Origin: Chara braunii
Lineage: Eukaryota; Streptophyta; Charophyceae; Charales; Characeae
Reading direction: 5' to 3'
Length of the DNA: 21,534 nucleotides
Assembly (NCBI GenBank): GCA_003427395.1
Contig: BFEA01000097.1
Coordinates: forward strand, 1,683,673 to 1,705,206
The translations under genes were made by a program, and so were the position numbers. The notes below the pieces were generated by a model. The model saw only the letters and a program-made list of their open reading frames with translations. It was not told the DNA's origin and searched no databases. Positions 8,486-15,804 of this stretch are shown here, piece by piece; the stretch's first letter is position 1, and each line of letters begins with the position of its first letter.

Positions 8486-8578
8486 GGACCATTTCTCAAT
8501 TTATGTGTGTCATCCTTGCGCAGGAGCCATGCTAAACTTCTCTGTATCGTTCCAATTTTAACGGATGTCGGGAAGGAC
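8486..8578 (-). pseudogene. U6 snRNA retropseudogene
   Basis: Read on the minus strand, this is nearly full-length U6 snRNA, the catalytic RNA of the spliceosome. It starts GTCC, passes GACATCCG and AAAATTGGAACGATACAGAG, keeps the ACAGAGA box and the AGC triad (TTTAGCATGG), continues with CTCCTGCGCAAGGATGACAC and ends GAGAAATGGTCC followed by ten T. Compared with the usual plant U6, the 5' stem-loop is damaged (CTTCCC instead of a CCTTCGGG-type loop), the base between ACAGAGA and AGC is A to T, and the AAA before the terminal T run is missing. Perfect 16-bp direct repeats (8454-8469, 8581-8596) flank it, so it is a retroposed copy and probably not a functional gene. I saw no upstream promoter element typical of U6 genes. 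Confidence 0.9.
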
Positions 8579-8580
8579 GA

Positions 8581-8596
8581 GGAAGGTACCTTTTCC
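8581..8596. repeat. Right target-site duplication of the U6 retrocopy
   Basis: GGAAGGTACCTTTTCC is identical to 8454-8469. It begins two bases beyond the 5' end of the U6 sequence, which sets the 5' boundary of the inserted copy. Confidence 0.85.
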
Positions 8597-8894
8597 CAAA
8601 TAGGACGAAAAAGAAGATCACCTGCACAAGATGGTCATTTTACCGCGACCTTGCATCTCTACATCAGAATAGTGTCGTCCTCCCCCCCCTCCTCTTCCTC
8701 CTCTGTTTTCCCATCTTCTAGTAGCGTACATCTCTGTGTGTCATGGCCATGGAGTTGGCAAGCACATCACCACTGCAAACACCCCTCGGTCTCCTCCACA
8801 TGTTCTTGCTACTGCTCTTCTACCCATGCTTTTTTCCATCTATTCTTCCCCCTTTTTTGTTTCCGTTGTTGCCGCGCTGTTTTTGCTCTTGTCA

Positions 8895-9000
8895 GCGCTT
8901 GAACCGGGAACCTCGTACGAGGTACTAACCACTTTCATTTTTCTGTGCTTAAGGCTTGTGAGTTTTGAACCTAGGACCTCTGTGTAGGATCTGTATTGAC
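8895..9000 (-). repeat. Two tandem tRNA-like segments, possible second SINE type
   Basis: On the minus strand, AGTGGTTAGTACC leads to GAGGTTCCCGGTTCAAGCGC, and just before it TGGTCAATACAG leads to GAGGTCCTAGGTTCAAAACTC. Both segments have a B-box-like GGTTCAA preceded by GAGGT and an A-box-like start, but they are too short and irregular to fold as complete tRNAs. I cannot define the ends. Confidence 0.35.
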
Positions 9001-9167
9001 CAGTAGTTTTAGGGTAGGCCCTTCCGACCTGTAGTATTTTCTTTTTTGTCTTTTTTTCCAGACCAGTAGTTCTAGGTCTTCCCAATGGACAGATCCGGTA
9101 GGCATAGGCTGGGAACCAGATAGTCGAAAGTGACGAGTTGGGAAGCAGTAGTTACAATATTCCCTTC

Positions 9168-9369
9168 TTTTTTTCGTTCTTTTTTTCCCTTTTTTGTTTT
9201 TGAAAGGGCAATGGCCTTACGGTATCATCATCGAACTGACTGGCCCTAGGTAATTCAGAATTGTAATATTTTCACTCATCTGCTTCCAGCAGAGTTTGAA
9301 CTCTGGTGAGTCGGGTCTGTATTTCAACAGTTGGGGGGTGTACCGACTGAGCTAGGCCAGTCAGTACGC
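9168..9369 (-). mobile_element. tRNA-derived SINE (family S, copy 2) with target-site duplications
   Basis: On the minus strand it starts with TGGCCTAGCTCAGTCGGT (A box), then CAACTGTTGAAATACAGACC, a B-box-like GAGTTCAAACTC, GCTGGAAGCAGATGAGTG, CTGAATTACCTAGGGCCAGT, CAGTTCGATGATGA and GCCCTTTCAAAAAC, and ends in an A-rich tail. It is the best preserved of the family. Imperfect direct repeats flank it: AGTTACAATATTCCCTTC at 9150-9167 and AGTTACAATTTTTCATTC at 9370-9387, supporting LINE-mediated insertion. Its 3' blocks are shared with copy 1 and mark the likely region recognised by the partner LINE. Confidence 0.87.
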
Positions 9370-10095
9370 AGTTACAATTTTTCATTCGGCATTTCAGGGC
9401 TGATACTAGGGAGAGTGGGCACAGCCATAGCAGGCAGTCTGGCAGACTACCTCATCATTTCTGTCCTGATCAGTGTTGTGTGCTCAGGGAAGCTGTGCGG
9501 GCCCCCGTGGACAGACAAATTTCTCGCCTTGTATTAAGGGTGATGCTCCCCACCAATAGACAGGAGCGAATGGCAGAAGGTGCCGTTGAGGGATGCTCAT
9601 ATCTCACCCCCAATAGCAGCCCGAGCCATTGCTTGATAAAAAAAAAAAGAAAAAGAAAAAAAAAGTGAGTTTTATATGAGATATGCAAGTGTGTGTGTGT
9701 GTTCACTTTTGATTTTCCGAATGCTTCCAACCAAGTGTGATTTCATCACGATTAAGTGTGCAAGTGTGATGAAAGATGCAAAATAGTAAAATACAGTTTA
9801 AATACTTGAGATTTTAAATAATCTTAACACCTACCATTGCTACTACTCTTCTTCTCCTCTCCCCCCTCCTCCTGCTACCCCCTCCTTTCCCTTCCCTGGC
9901 CCCTCCCCCCCAACACCCTGGGCTCTACTCTGTTTATCCTCTTCTCTCACAGACTCTGTTACAGACTCCGCCAGGGCTTGATCCCTGGTCTATCTTTTTA
10001 CTGTTTCGGCTGCATCCCGTTTTCGGCCTGGCACCCTTTTTCCAAACCCCTCCTTTGGTACCGTAGGATTTTGGACAACTGGCGCCATGCTGCAA

Positions 10096-10298
10096 NNNNN
10101 NNNNNNNNNNNNNNNNNNNNNNNNNNNNNNNNNNNNNNNNNNNNNNNNNNNNNNNNNNNNNNNNNNNNNNNNNNNNNNNNNNNNNNNNNNNNNNNNNNNN
10201 NNNNNNNNNNNNNNNNNNNNNNNNNNNNNNNNNNNNNNNNNNNNNNNNNNNNNNNNNNNNNNNNNNNNNNNNNNNNNNNNNNNNNNNNNNNNNNNNNN
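10096..10298. other. Assembly gap (run of N)
   Basis: There are 203 undetermined bases inside the 5' LTR. Any reading frame crossing it is meaningless. Confidence 0.99.
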
Positions 10299-10350
10299 TT
10301 GTGCTCTTTAGCTCTTTGCTGTGACAATGCAGCAGCTCTCTCTCTCACTC

Positions 10351-10388
10351 CTGTCTCTTATACACATCTAGATGTGTATAAGAGACAG
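10351..10388. other. Nextera mate-pair junction adapter (assembly artefact)
   Basis: This is the same 38-bp joined mosaic-end palindrome as at 4637-4674. It separates foreign sequence (10299-10350) from the true LTR end. Confidence 0.97.
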
Positions 10389-10455
10389 GTGTCGGTGTGT
10401 GTGCTCTCACTCTCTCCCTCTCTCTCCCAGCCTCGTTGCCTCAGCCCCGTCACAC

Positions 10456-10477
10456 CGGTATCGGAGAGGTTCGAACC
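10456..10477 (+). promoter_or_regulatory. Primer-binding site, initiator tRNA-Met type
   Basis: One base after the LTR end comes CGGTATCGGAG, matching the usual TGGTATCAGAGC primer-binding sequence for initiator tRNA-Met at all but two of eleven positions. The match seems to extend through AGGTTCGAACC, which resembles the T-arm complement with a small gap. Minus-strand DNA synthesis would start here from the tRNA 3' end. Confidence 0.75.
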
Positions 10478-11077
10478 TGCCCGACCCACCCGGCTTCATC
10501 GTAGCCATCGTCTCGTGCCACGTCATCATCGTCATCGTCGAGATCGTCGCCGCCACGTCATCATCGAGACCATCGCCATCGTGCCACGTCATCATCATCA
10601 TCGCGATCGTCATCATCGTCACGTTGGTCGTGGTCGTGCCACGACATCATCATCACCGTCATCAGCATCATTGTCACGTTGGTCGTGGTCGTGCCACGAC
10701 ATCATCATCATCGCGATCGTCATCATCGTCACGGTCGCGATCGTCGTCGTCGTGCCACGTCATCATCATCACCGTCGCGATCGTCGTCGTCGTGTCACGT
10801 TTCCATCGCCGTGCCCGTCGTCCTCGCCGCCGCGCCGTGCCATCCTCGTCGTCGTCGTTGCTACCTCCGCGCAGATAAGTAATCGACGACAATTTTCCTT
10901 TTTATTTTTAAAATTTTTTTTACTCTTTTCTTCTCCTTCTTCTTCTTTGTCGCGACTCCGATCCCGCTCCTGCGCAACCTCCCCTCCCCGACTTTTGATC
11001 TTCCCCCCCCACGCGCTGTTTTCCCACCCTGCGGCGCATTTTCCCCCCCGACACCCGACTTCCCCCGGCGCTATCCC

Positions 11078-11450
11078 CGCGCACGACCCCGACTCTCCGC
11101 GCCCCCACCCCAACCCAAATCAGGATCTCCTCCTTCCCCCGATCCCAATACCGCTTCCACCTTCCTCCGACGATCCCGACTCCCCCACCTCACTCCCCAA
11201 CTGCGTCCTTACCCCGACACCAACCGGGATCCCCTTCCCCCGACTTCTTCCCTCCCACGCACAACCCGCGCACGACTTTACCCCTGTCTCTTATACACAT
11301 CTAGATGTGTATAAGAGACAGATGCCCGCGCGCGACCCCGACTCTCCGCGCCCCCACCCCAACCCGAATCAGGACCTCCCCCTTCCCCCGATCCCGACAC
11401 CGCTTCCACCTTCCTCCTCCGATCCCGACTCCCCCACCTCACTCCCCCGC
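11078..11450. repeat. Duplicated C-rich block on both sides of an adapter
   Basis: The sequence at about 11078-11200 recurs at about 11325-11450 with some substitutions: both contain CCCCGACTCTCCGCGCCCCC, CTTCCCCCGATCCC, CCGCTTCCACCTTCCTCC and CCCACCTCACTCCCC. The mate-pair adapter at 11284-11321 lies between them. The second block is probably another copy or allele of the first, joined artificially. Confidence 0.7.
11284..11321. other. Nextera mate-pair junction adapter (assembly artefact)
   Basis: This is the 38-bp joined mosaic-end palindrome, lying between two copies of a C-rich block. Confidence 0.97.
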
Positions 11451-11486
11451 GCACCGTTCTTCTCCCGCCGTCGCGATCCCCCCCCC

Positions 11487-11524
11487 CTGTCTCTTATACA
11501 CATCTAGATGTGTATAAGAGACAG
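11487..11524. other. Nextera mate-pair junction adapter (assembly artefact)
   Basis: This is the 38-bp joined mosaic-end palindrome, lying in a poly-C context and followed at once by an ambiguous base at 11528. Confidence 0.97.
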
Positions 11525-12788
11525 CCCNTCCCCCCCGCCGTCGCTCCCCTTCTCCTCGTCATTCCCCCCTTCGCTCCCCTTCGTCTCGTCATCCCCCCCC
11601 NGCTGTCTACCCGATCTTGATCACCCCCACCCCNGGTCCCGATACTCCCCCCGCGTGCACCTCTTCTCCCCCCACGCGGCTGATCTCACCCCCCGCCCCC
11701 ACCGCCCAACCTCGCTTCCGCTCGCCCTTCCCCCTTCTCCGTACGATACCCCTATTTGATCGACACAAGTTTATATTACTTCATTCTCCCATTTTGAACA
11801 TTAAAATGAATTGAACTTCTTTATTTTTGAAAATTTACACTTTCCTTTTTGAAAGTAAATAATTAATGTTTCCTATTTCAAATTGGATTAGAATTTCGCA
11901 TCTTCACCTTATTATCAAACATTAATTCAATTAATCTCCTTTTTTTTCATTTTATTTTTTGACATCTCCTTTTTTCGAATTTCATTTCCAAAGTTCTCGG
12001 CAATTACTTACATTAACTTAAAATCCAATCTAAATCCGTTAATTTACACTAAAATAAGTCAACTTCAATCAAATCAGTTTTAGTATTTAATTCATTTAAT
12101 AAAATTCATTGAAATTAATTACAGTCGCTTTAAATTCGTTTCAACTTTTTTAAAATCCCTTAAATTACATTGATATTAAAGTTAATTAAACCCATTCATT
12201 AAATATTAATAATTTAAAAATGCATTTAATCCATTAAATAAATTTTAAATTCAAATAAATATTTTCTAAAAGTCATTTCTATTTTAAATTTCGGATTTTT
12301 TTTTTCTCTTTTTCTTTTCGGAATTCCTGAATTCCGAAATTCAATTAATTTCATTCCTTTTCTTTTTTTTTTGTACAATCTTCATCTTAAATTTTAATTT
12401 TCTCGAATTAATTTATTGTGGGCATTTTTGCCGAATTAAATTAATTCCCACACCCTGCCTCCACATAAATCCCCAAATTCCTTTTATCTTTTCCTTTTTC
12501 AAAAAAAATAAAAAAATAAAATCTCCTTGAAATTTATTTAATTCTTTTTGTACATTTTGTAAATTCGGATTTTTTTTTTTTCTTCTTCTTTGGAAAACCT
12601 TGGCAATTATCTTTATTTATTGATAAATAAATCAGAAACTCCCCCCCCCCCCCCCCTCCCCCTCCCTCGAATCTCCACATGCCACCACGCAACACCAAGA
12701 ACTCCAACGCGCCGCTGCCGCCGCCACCGGTGCTGCTGCATCCTCCACATCCGTTCCGCCCGCGTCCTCCACCCCCTCTTCCCTTGAC

Positions 12789-14273
12789 ATGGCCGCATTC
12801 TCCATCAACATGTCTGACATCCGCACCGACTCAGTCGATAGCATGGCCCGCAACCTCATAGGCGAACAACCACCAGCAAACACCGCCACCTCCGACCTCT
12901 CCGCCATCCTCCACGCACTCAACACCTTCCAAACCTCTCTGGACGACGTAAAGGCCATCGTGTCGTCCATATCCGACCGCGTCACCATGCTCGAAGGGGA
13001 CAACCCCTCCATCACGGTCGTCACCACGACCACAACCCCCTCCACACCCCAACCCACCCCCTCCTCCGGACAAGCCTCCGCTTCAACCTCCACACCAACA
13101 CCGTCCACCTGTACACCCCCACCCTCATCCACCACTACCTCCACCATGGTCGCTCCACCTCCCCCCTCGCCCAAGACGACAACCCTTGCTGTCACAGAGT
13201 CATCAATCGTCCCCCCCCAATCAAAACCGCTCGTATCCACCTCCACTATTACCTCAACCATCCCCAACTATACCCAGATCATTCCACAAGCTGTGTATCC
13301 CGCTCCTCCACTTCTTCCCCCAAATGCTCTCATCCCCACCAACCGCGCCAATGGTTTCACCCTGTTCGACTCTCCCTCTCCCACCCTTGATTTCCACACC
13401 CTTGCCACCATTAACCCCAGAGAAGGCAAAATCCCCCCATCATTCCTCGTCAACAAAATCCCCACCTTCTCGGGCCAACCCCGTGAGGATGTCCTCCTCT
13501 TTCTCACCAAACTCCAACAAGCCTTCTCCCTCCACGGCATCCCCGTCATCCACTGGCTCCCCATCGCTGGCGGCCGACTTTTGTACAACGCTGCTCGCTG
13601 GTGGTACACCGAAATGTCTAATCGCCATCACACCGGTCTCCGGCCTCACACCTTCCTTGAGTGGTCCACCCTCGTCACCTCCACCTTCCGCCCACAGAAA
13701 ACGGTCGACGACTATATCGACCAATTCTGTCGGCTCCAACAAACCGGACTTACCGACCGTTTTGTGCAGTATGTCCGCTCGCTTCGTCAACATATCCCCT
13801 TTGACATCATCAACGATTTCGCTTTCGTCTCCCGCGTTAAGCGCATTTGCCGCAAAGACCTGGCGGTCGCCCTTGCCCACGAGCCCCCCATGACCCTCGC
13901 TGACCTCCTCACTTGTACCCTCCAACTCGACCGCATCCTCTCCACCTACAAGACCGCACCTACATCGGCCCCTCCCCGCCCTCACTTCTTCCACAACATC
14001 GCCTCCGAGGACACCACCTCCATCACCTCCTCGGACGAGTTCACCTCCCCCGACCTTGACACCCTCTCCGATCCACTAGACACCACGTCACTCTCCCCCG
14101 ACGAACTCTCTGCCATTCACCTCATGCGAATGGAAAAGAGAGATCGCTCCAGCCGCCATTCCTCGACCNCCCCCCCCGGGCCGCCTCAAGAAACTCACAC
14201 CGGAGGAAAGAGCCTACCTTCAGGCAAAGGGTGGATGTTTCCGTTGTCGCCAGTTAGGACACCAACAAACTAA
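12789..14273 (+). CDS. gag: gag of the Ty3/gypsy element (capsid part)
   Basis: A 494-codon open frame. Residues 1-70 are a helical N-terminus, about 75-200 a Thr/Ser/Pro-rich linker, and about 215-395 a retrotransposon Gag (capsid-like) domain with PTFSGQPREDVLLFLTKLQQ, ARWWYTEM and FRPQKTVDDYIDQF. Gag would package the element RNA into particles in the cytoplasm. The frame runs into a C8 run with an N at 14169; beyond it, the zinc knuckle continues in the +1 frame (14188-14373), so the last 35 or so residues of this open frame are not native. The true start may be upstream: an ATG at 12679 opens a MPPRN-type start in another frame, and the frame used here stays open before 12789, so another single-base shift is likely around 12700-12720. 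Confidence 0.85.
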   Translation: MAAFSINMSDIRTDSVDSMARNLIGEQPPANTATSDLSAILHALNTFQTSLDDVKAIVSSISDRVTMLEGDNPSITVVTTTTTPSTPQPTPSSGQASASTSTPTPSTCTPPPSSTTTSTMVAPPPPSPKTTTLAVTESSIVPPQSKPLVSTSTITSTIPNYTQIIPQAVYPAPPLLPPNALIPTNRANGFTLFDSPSPTLDFHTLATINPREGKIPPSFLVNKIPTFSGQPREDVLLFLTKLQQAFSLHGIPVIHWLPIAGGRLLYNAARWWYTEMSNRHHTGLRPHTFLEWSTLVTSTFRPQKTVDDYIDQFCRLQQTGLTDRFVQYVRSLRQHIPFDIINDFAFVSRVKRICRKDLAVALAHEPPMTLADLLTCTLQLDRILSTYKTAPTSAPPRPHFFHNIASEDTTSITSSDEFTSPDLDTLSDPLDTTSLSPDELSAIHLMRMEKRDRSSRHSSTXPPGPPQETHTGGKSLPSGKGWMFPLSPVRTPTN

Positions 14274-14373
14274 CTGCCCCAATGCTGGACAGTTCACCTG
14301 CCAATCATCGGCCAATCGACCCGCAACCTCCGCATCACCCCCCTCCGCAGGCGCGGGTCCCTCCTTGTCCTGA
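14188..14373 (+). pseudogene. gag: gag nucleocapsid part with CCHC zinc knuckle, out of frame with gag
   Basis: The frame one base on from gag contains LTPEERAYLQAKGG followed by CFRCRQLGHQQTNC at 14236-14277, a complete C-x2-C-x4-H-x4-C knuckle. Such knuckles bind the element RNA. The frameshift against 12789-14273 falls at the poly-C with an N, so it may be a sequencing error and not a true mutation. The frame ends with TGA at 14371, just before insertion A. Confidence 0.85.
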
Positions 14374-14390
14374 ACACAGTCCCGAGGAAG

Positions 14391-14466
14391 GTGAAGTTTG
14401 CTTGGGATGGCCTTATGGTTTTCTTATAATTGAGGTGAAAAATGGGGGGTCGGTTAACCTTTTCTC
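14391..14466. repeat. 76-bp direct repeat, left copy, within insertion A
   Basis: GTGAAGTTTGCTTGGGATGG to GGTTAACCTTTTCTC is nearly identical to 14767-14842, with one substitution and two 1-bp indels. It equals the right end of the element. Confidence 0.9.
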
Positions 14467-14766
14467 CAGGAAGTGGTTAACGGGGACCCCCACTTTTCGG
14501 CCCTGGGTAACGATGAATGATTCTGAAATTAGGGTTTCGGGGTCAAATATTGTGTTTTTTGGGAATTTTTTTTTTTGCCTGTTTTTTTTTTAGGACAAGC
14601 TTGCTGTGTGTCAAATTTGGTGTCATTTGGGTTATTAGAATTTGTGCTGTTAACATCCTGAAAATTCTGAAATTTTGATGAAGTTGTTTTTTGGCAAAGT
14701 TGCCTGTATGTTTTTTTATTTATTTTTTAATAATATGTTAGTAAGAAGTGCACTCTATAGATTGGT

Positions 14767-14842
14767 GTGAAGTTTGCTTGGGTTGGCCTTATGGTTTTCT
14801 TATAAATTGAGGTGAAAAATGGGGGTCGGTTAACCTTTTCTC
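14767..14842. repeat. 76-bp direct repeat, right copy, within insertion A
   Basis: This matches 14391-14466 and forms the native right end of insertion A. The two copies are 376 bp apart. Confidence 0.9.
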
Positions 14843-15036
14843 TGTCCCAGCATCGACAACTCGTCTGCCGGCCAACCCGCCGGTGACATCCCCCGCCCCA
14901 TCGACGGCCCATTTGGCATCGACAATCCGTCTTCCTCCCCCCTCCTCGGTGACACCCTCTCCATCGGATCACGCCGAGGCGTCGCAACCTTCATCCCACT
15001 GCGTCGTGCTCCTCCACCCTCCTTCCAAATCCATCC

Positions 15037-15607
15037 TCTGTCACCTTCTCCGATGTTGTTGAGGAACAAGCTCGACTCGATCAGCTTGTCCGATTAGTCA
15101 ACGACCAACGCCGCCTCAACACCATTATCTCCACCGCCAACTCATCCCGTTTCCACCTCAATTTCATCGCCACCACCCTTGGTGCGTCTACCACTAAGTT
15201 TCGGGCCCTCCTCGACATAGGAGCCACCGGTAACTTCATCACCGACGCGTGTGTCCGGAAAGCCGGTCTTACCTCTACCGGTTACGACTCCCCGATTACG
15301 ATCCGTCTAGGGGACAGACACTGCCGTCGTAGTGGACCGCACGGTTCCCGAGACCACCATGACAGTAGGAACCCTCTGCAGTGAGGTCTCATTTGATGTC
15401 ATGCATTTGATGTGCGACATTTTCTTAGGAACACCGTGGTTGGACCGCTACATGCCATACACATTCCACCCCAACTTCCTCTGCCTCACCACCCCCCCCG
15501 ACACAACCATCGACATTCCCTATCTCCCATATTCGACCTCCCAAGGCTCCGTCACCCCACATCAATTCCTCCACATGGCCCGCATGAACCCCGACTCCGG
15601 CTACTAA
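15037..15607 (+). pseudogene. pro: Aspartic protease (retropepsin) of the pol polyprotein, frameshifted
   Basis: In the first frame, coding resumes with VVEEQARLDQLVRLV and reaches FRALLDIGATGNFI at about 15202-15243, the retropepsin active-site region. The usual motif is D-S/T-G-A; here it is D-I-G-A (15214-15225), so the residue beside the catalytic Asp is atypical. Around 15313-15319 one extra base shifts the frame; the second frame holds TAVVVDRTVPETTM and FLGTPWLDRYMP, the second conserved retropepsin block (I/F-L-G-x-x-W/L). It ends at TAA 15605-15607, after which the same frame goes on into the RT N-terminus. The enzyme would cut the polyprotein during particle maturation; this copy cannot be made intact. 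Confidence 0.85.
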
Positions 15608-15796
15608 TGCCTTGTCCTTGACCGCAAAAGTCCCGAGGACTTACTCCCAACGGACAAACCTGATCAAGCCCCCCCCTCTGACCCCGCCCTCACCTCTATC
15701 CTGGACGAGTTCAAGGACGTCTTCCCTGAGTCTTTGCATGTCGGATTACCTCCGGATCGTGGCGTATCCCATACCATCGATTTGGAGCCCGGGCAT

Positions 15797-15804
15797 TCTC
15801 CACC
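15797..15804. repeat. Left 8-bp target-site duplication of insertion B
   Basis: TCTCCACC is repeated exactly at 16242-16249. Dropping insertion B and one copy brings the two halves of the conserved RT N-terminal Pro-rich motif back together, which supports the boundaries. Confidence 0.75.

Larger units (their letters stand above)
7379..9956. other. Probable intron or decayed downstream part of the lipase gene, with repeats
   Basis: No recognised exon is present. The stretch contains a third GC-rich module (8011-8050), a TCC microsatellite (8194-8232), a U6 retrocopy (8486-8578), tRNA-like sequence (8895-9000), a SINE (9168-9369) and a pyrimidine-rich run up to the 5' LTR. An open segment at 9395-9535 sits in the correct phase after an acceptor-like TTTCAG, but its translation does not look like the lipase. 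Confidence 0.4.
9957..10454 (+). repeat. 5' LTR, with an N gap and an adapter inside
   Basis: The first 139 bp (9957-10095) match the start of the 3' LTR with 7 differences. After a run of N and foreign sequence, the last part (from about 10392) matches the LTR end, including CCCAGCCTCGTTGCCTCAG and the final CCCCGTCACA. The middle is missing: 10299-10335 instead equals sequence found 760 bp beyond the 3' LTR, followed by an adapter. The apparent 498-bp length is therefore not real; the 3' LTR is 474 bp. Confidence 0.88.
10478..12788 (+). other. Leader between the primer-binding site and gag, compositionally mosaic
   Basis: Three blocks follow one another. At 10499-10860 there are irregular CATCATCATC, CGTCGTCGTC and GTCGTGCCACG repeats. 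At about 10960-11760 the plus strand is extremely C-rich (CCCCGACTC, CCCCCCAC), with a few N and two adapters. At 11761-12640 the sequence is very AT-rich with many AATTAA, ATTTAA and T runs. Long open frames in the first two blocks are low-complexity and cross N and adapters, so I do not call genes. A run of about sixteen C and then mostly C (12641-12664) precedes the gag region. Confidence 0.75.
14384..14843 (-). mobile_element. Insertion A: non-autonomous element with GGTTAAC-type ends
   Basis: This non-coding, T-rich block of about 460 bp interrupts the gag-protease region. It contains GGTTAACGGGGACCCCCACT, TGTGTGTCAAATTTGGTGT, TCCTGAAAATT and CACTCTATAGATTGGTG, and ends GGTTAACCTTTTCTC. 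The same blocks, in the same order, occur on the opposite strand in insertion B, so the two are one family. GTCCC stands on both sides (14379-14383 and 14844-14848) and may be the target duplication. A 76-bp copy of the right end (14391-14466) is present upstream of the left end, so this insertion is rearranged or dimer-derived. No coding capacity. Confidence 0.75.

Noticed and set aside
9837-11507. A 556-codon open frame across the 5' LTR and leader
   Set aside because: It crosses 203 N and two adapters (with SYTHLDVYKRQ peptides) and is otherwise low-complexity His/Arg/Ser/Pro.
10289-11760. CRISPR-like or satellite array in the CATC/CGTC repeats
   Set aside because: Repeats are irregular, without unique spacers, and the context is a eukaryotic retrotransposon leader.
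12632-13267. A 211-codon minus-strand frame opposite gag
   Set aside because: It is the complement of the C-rich Thr/Ser/Pro linker of gag, giving Val/Gly/Glu-rich sequence; a shadow of the sense gene.
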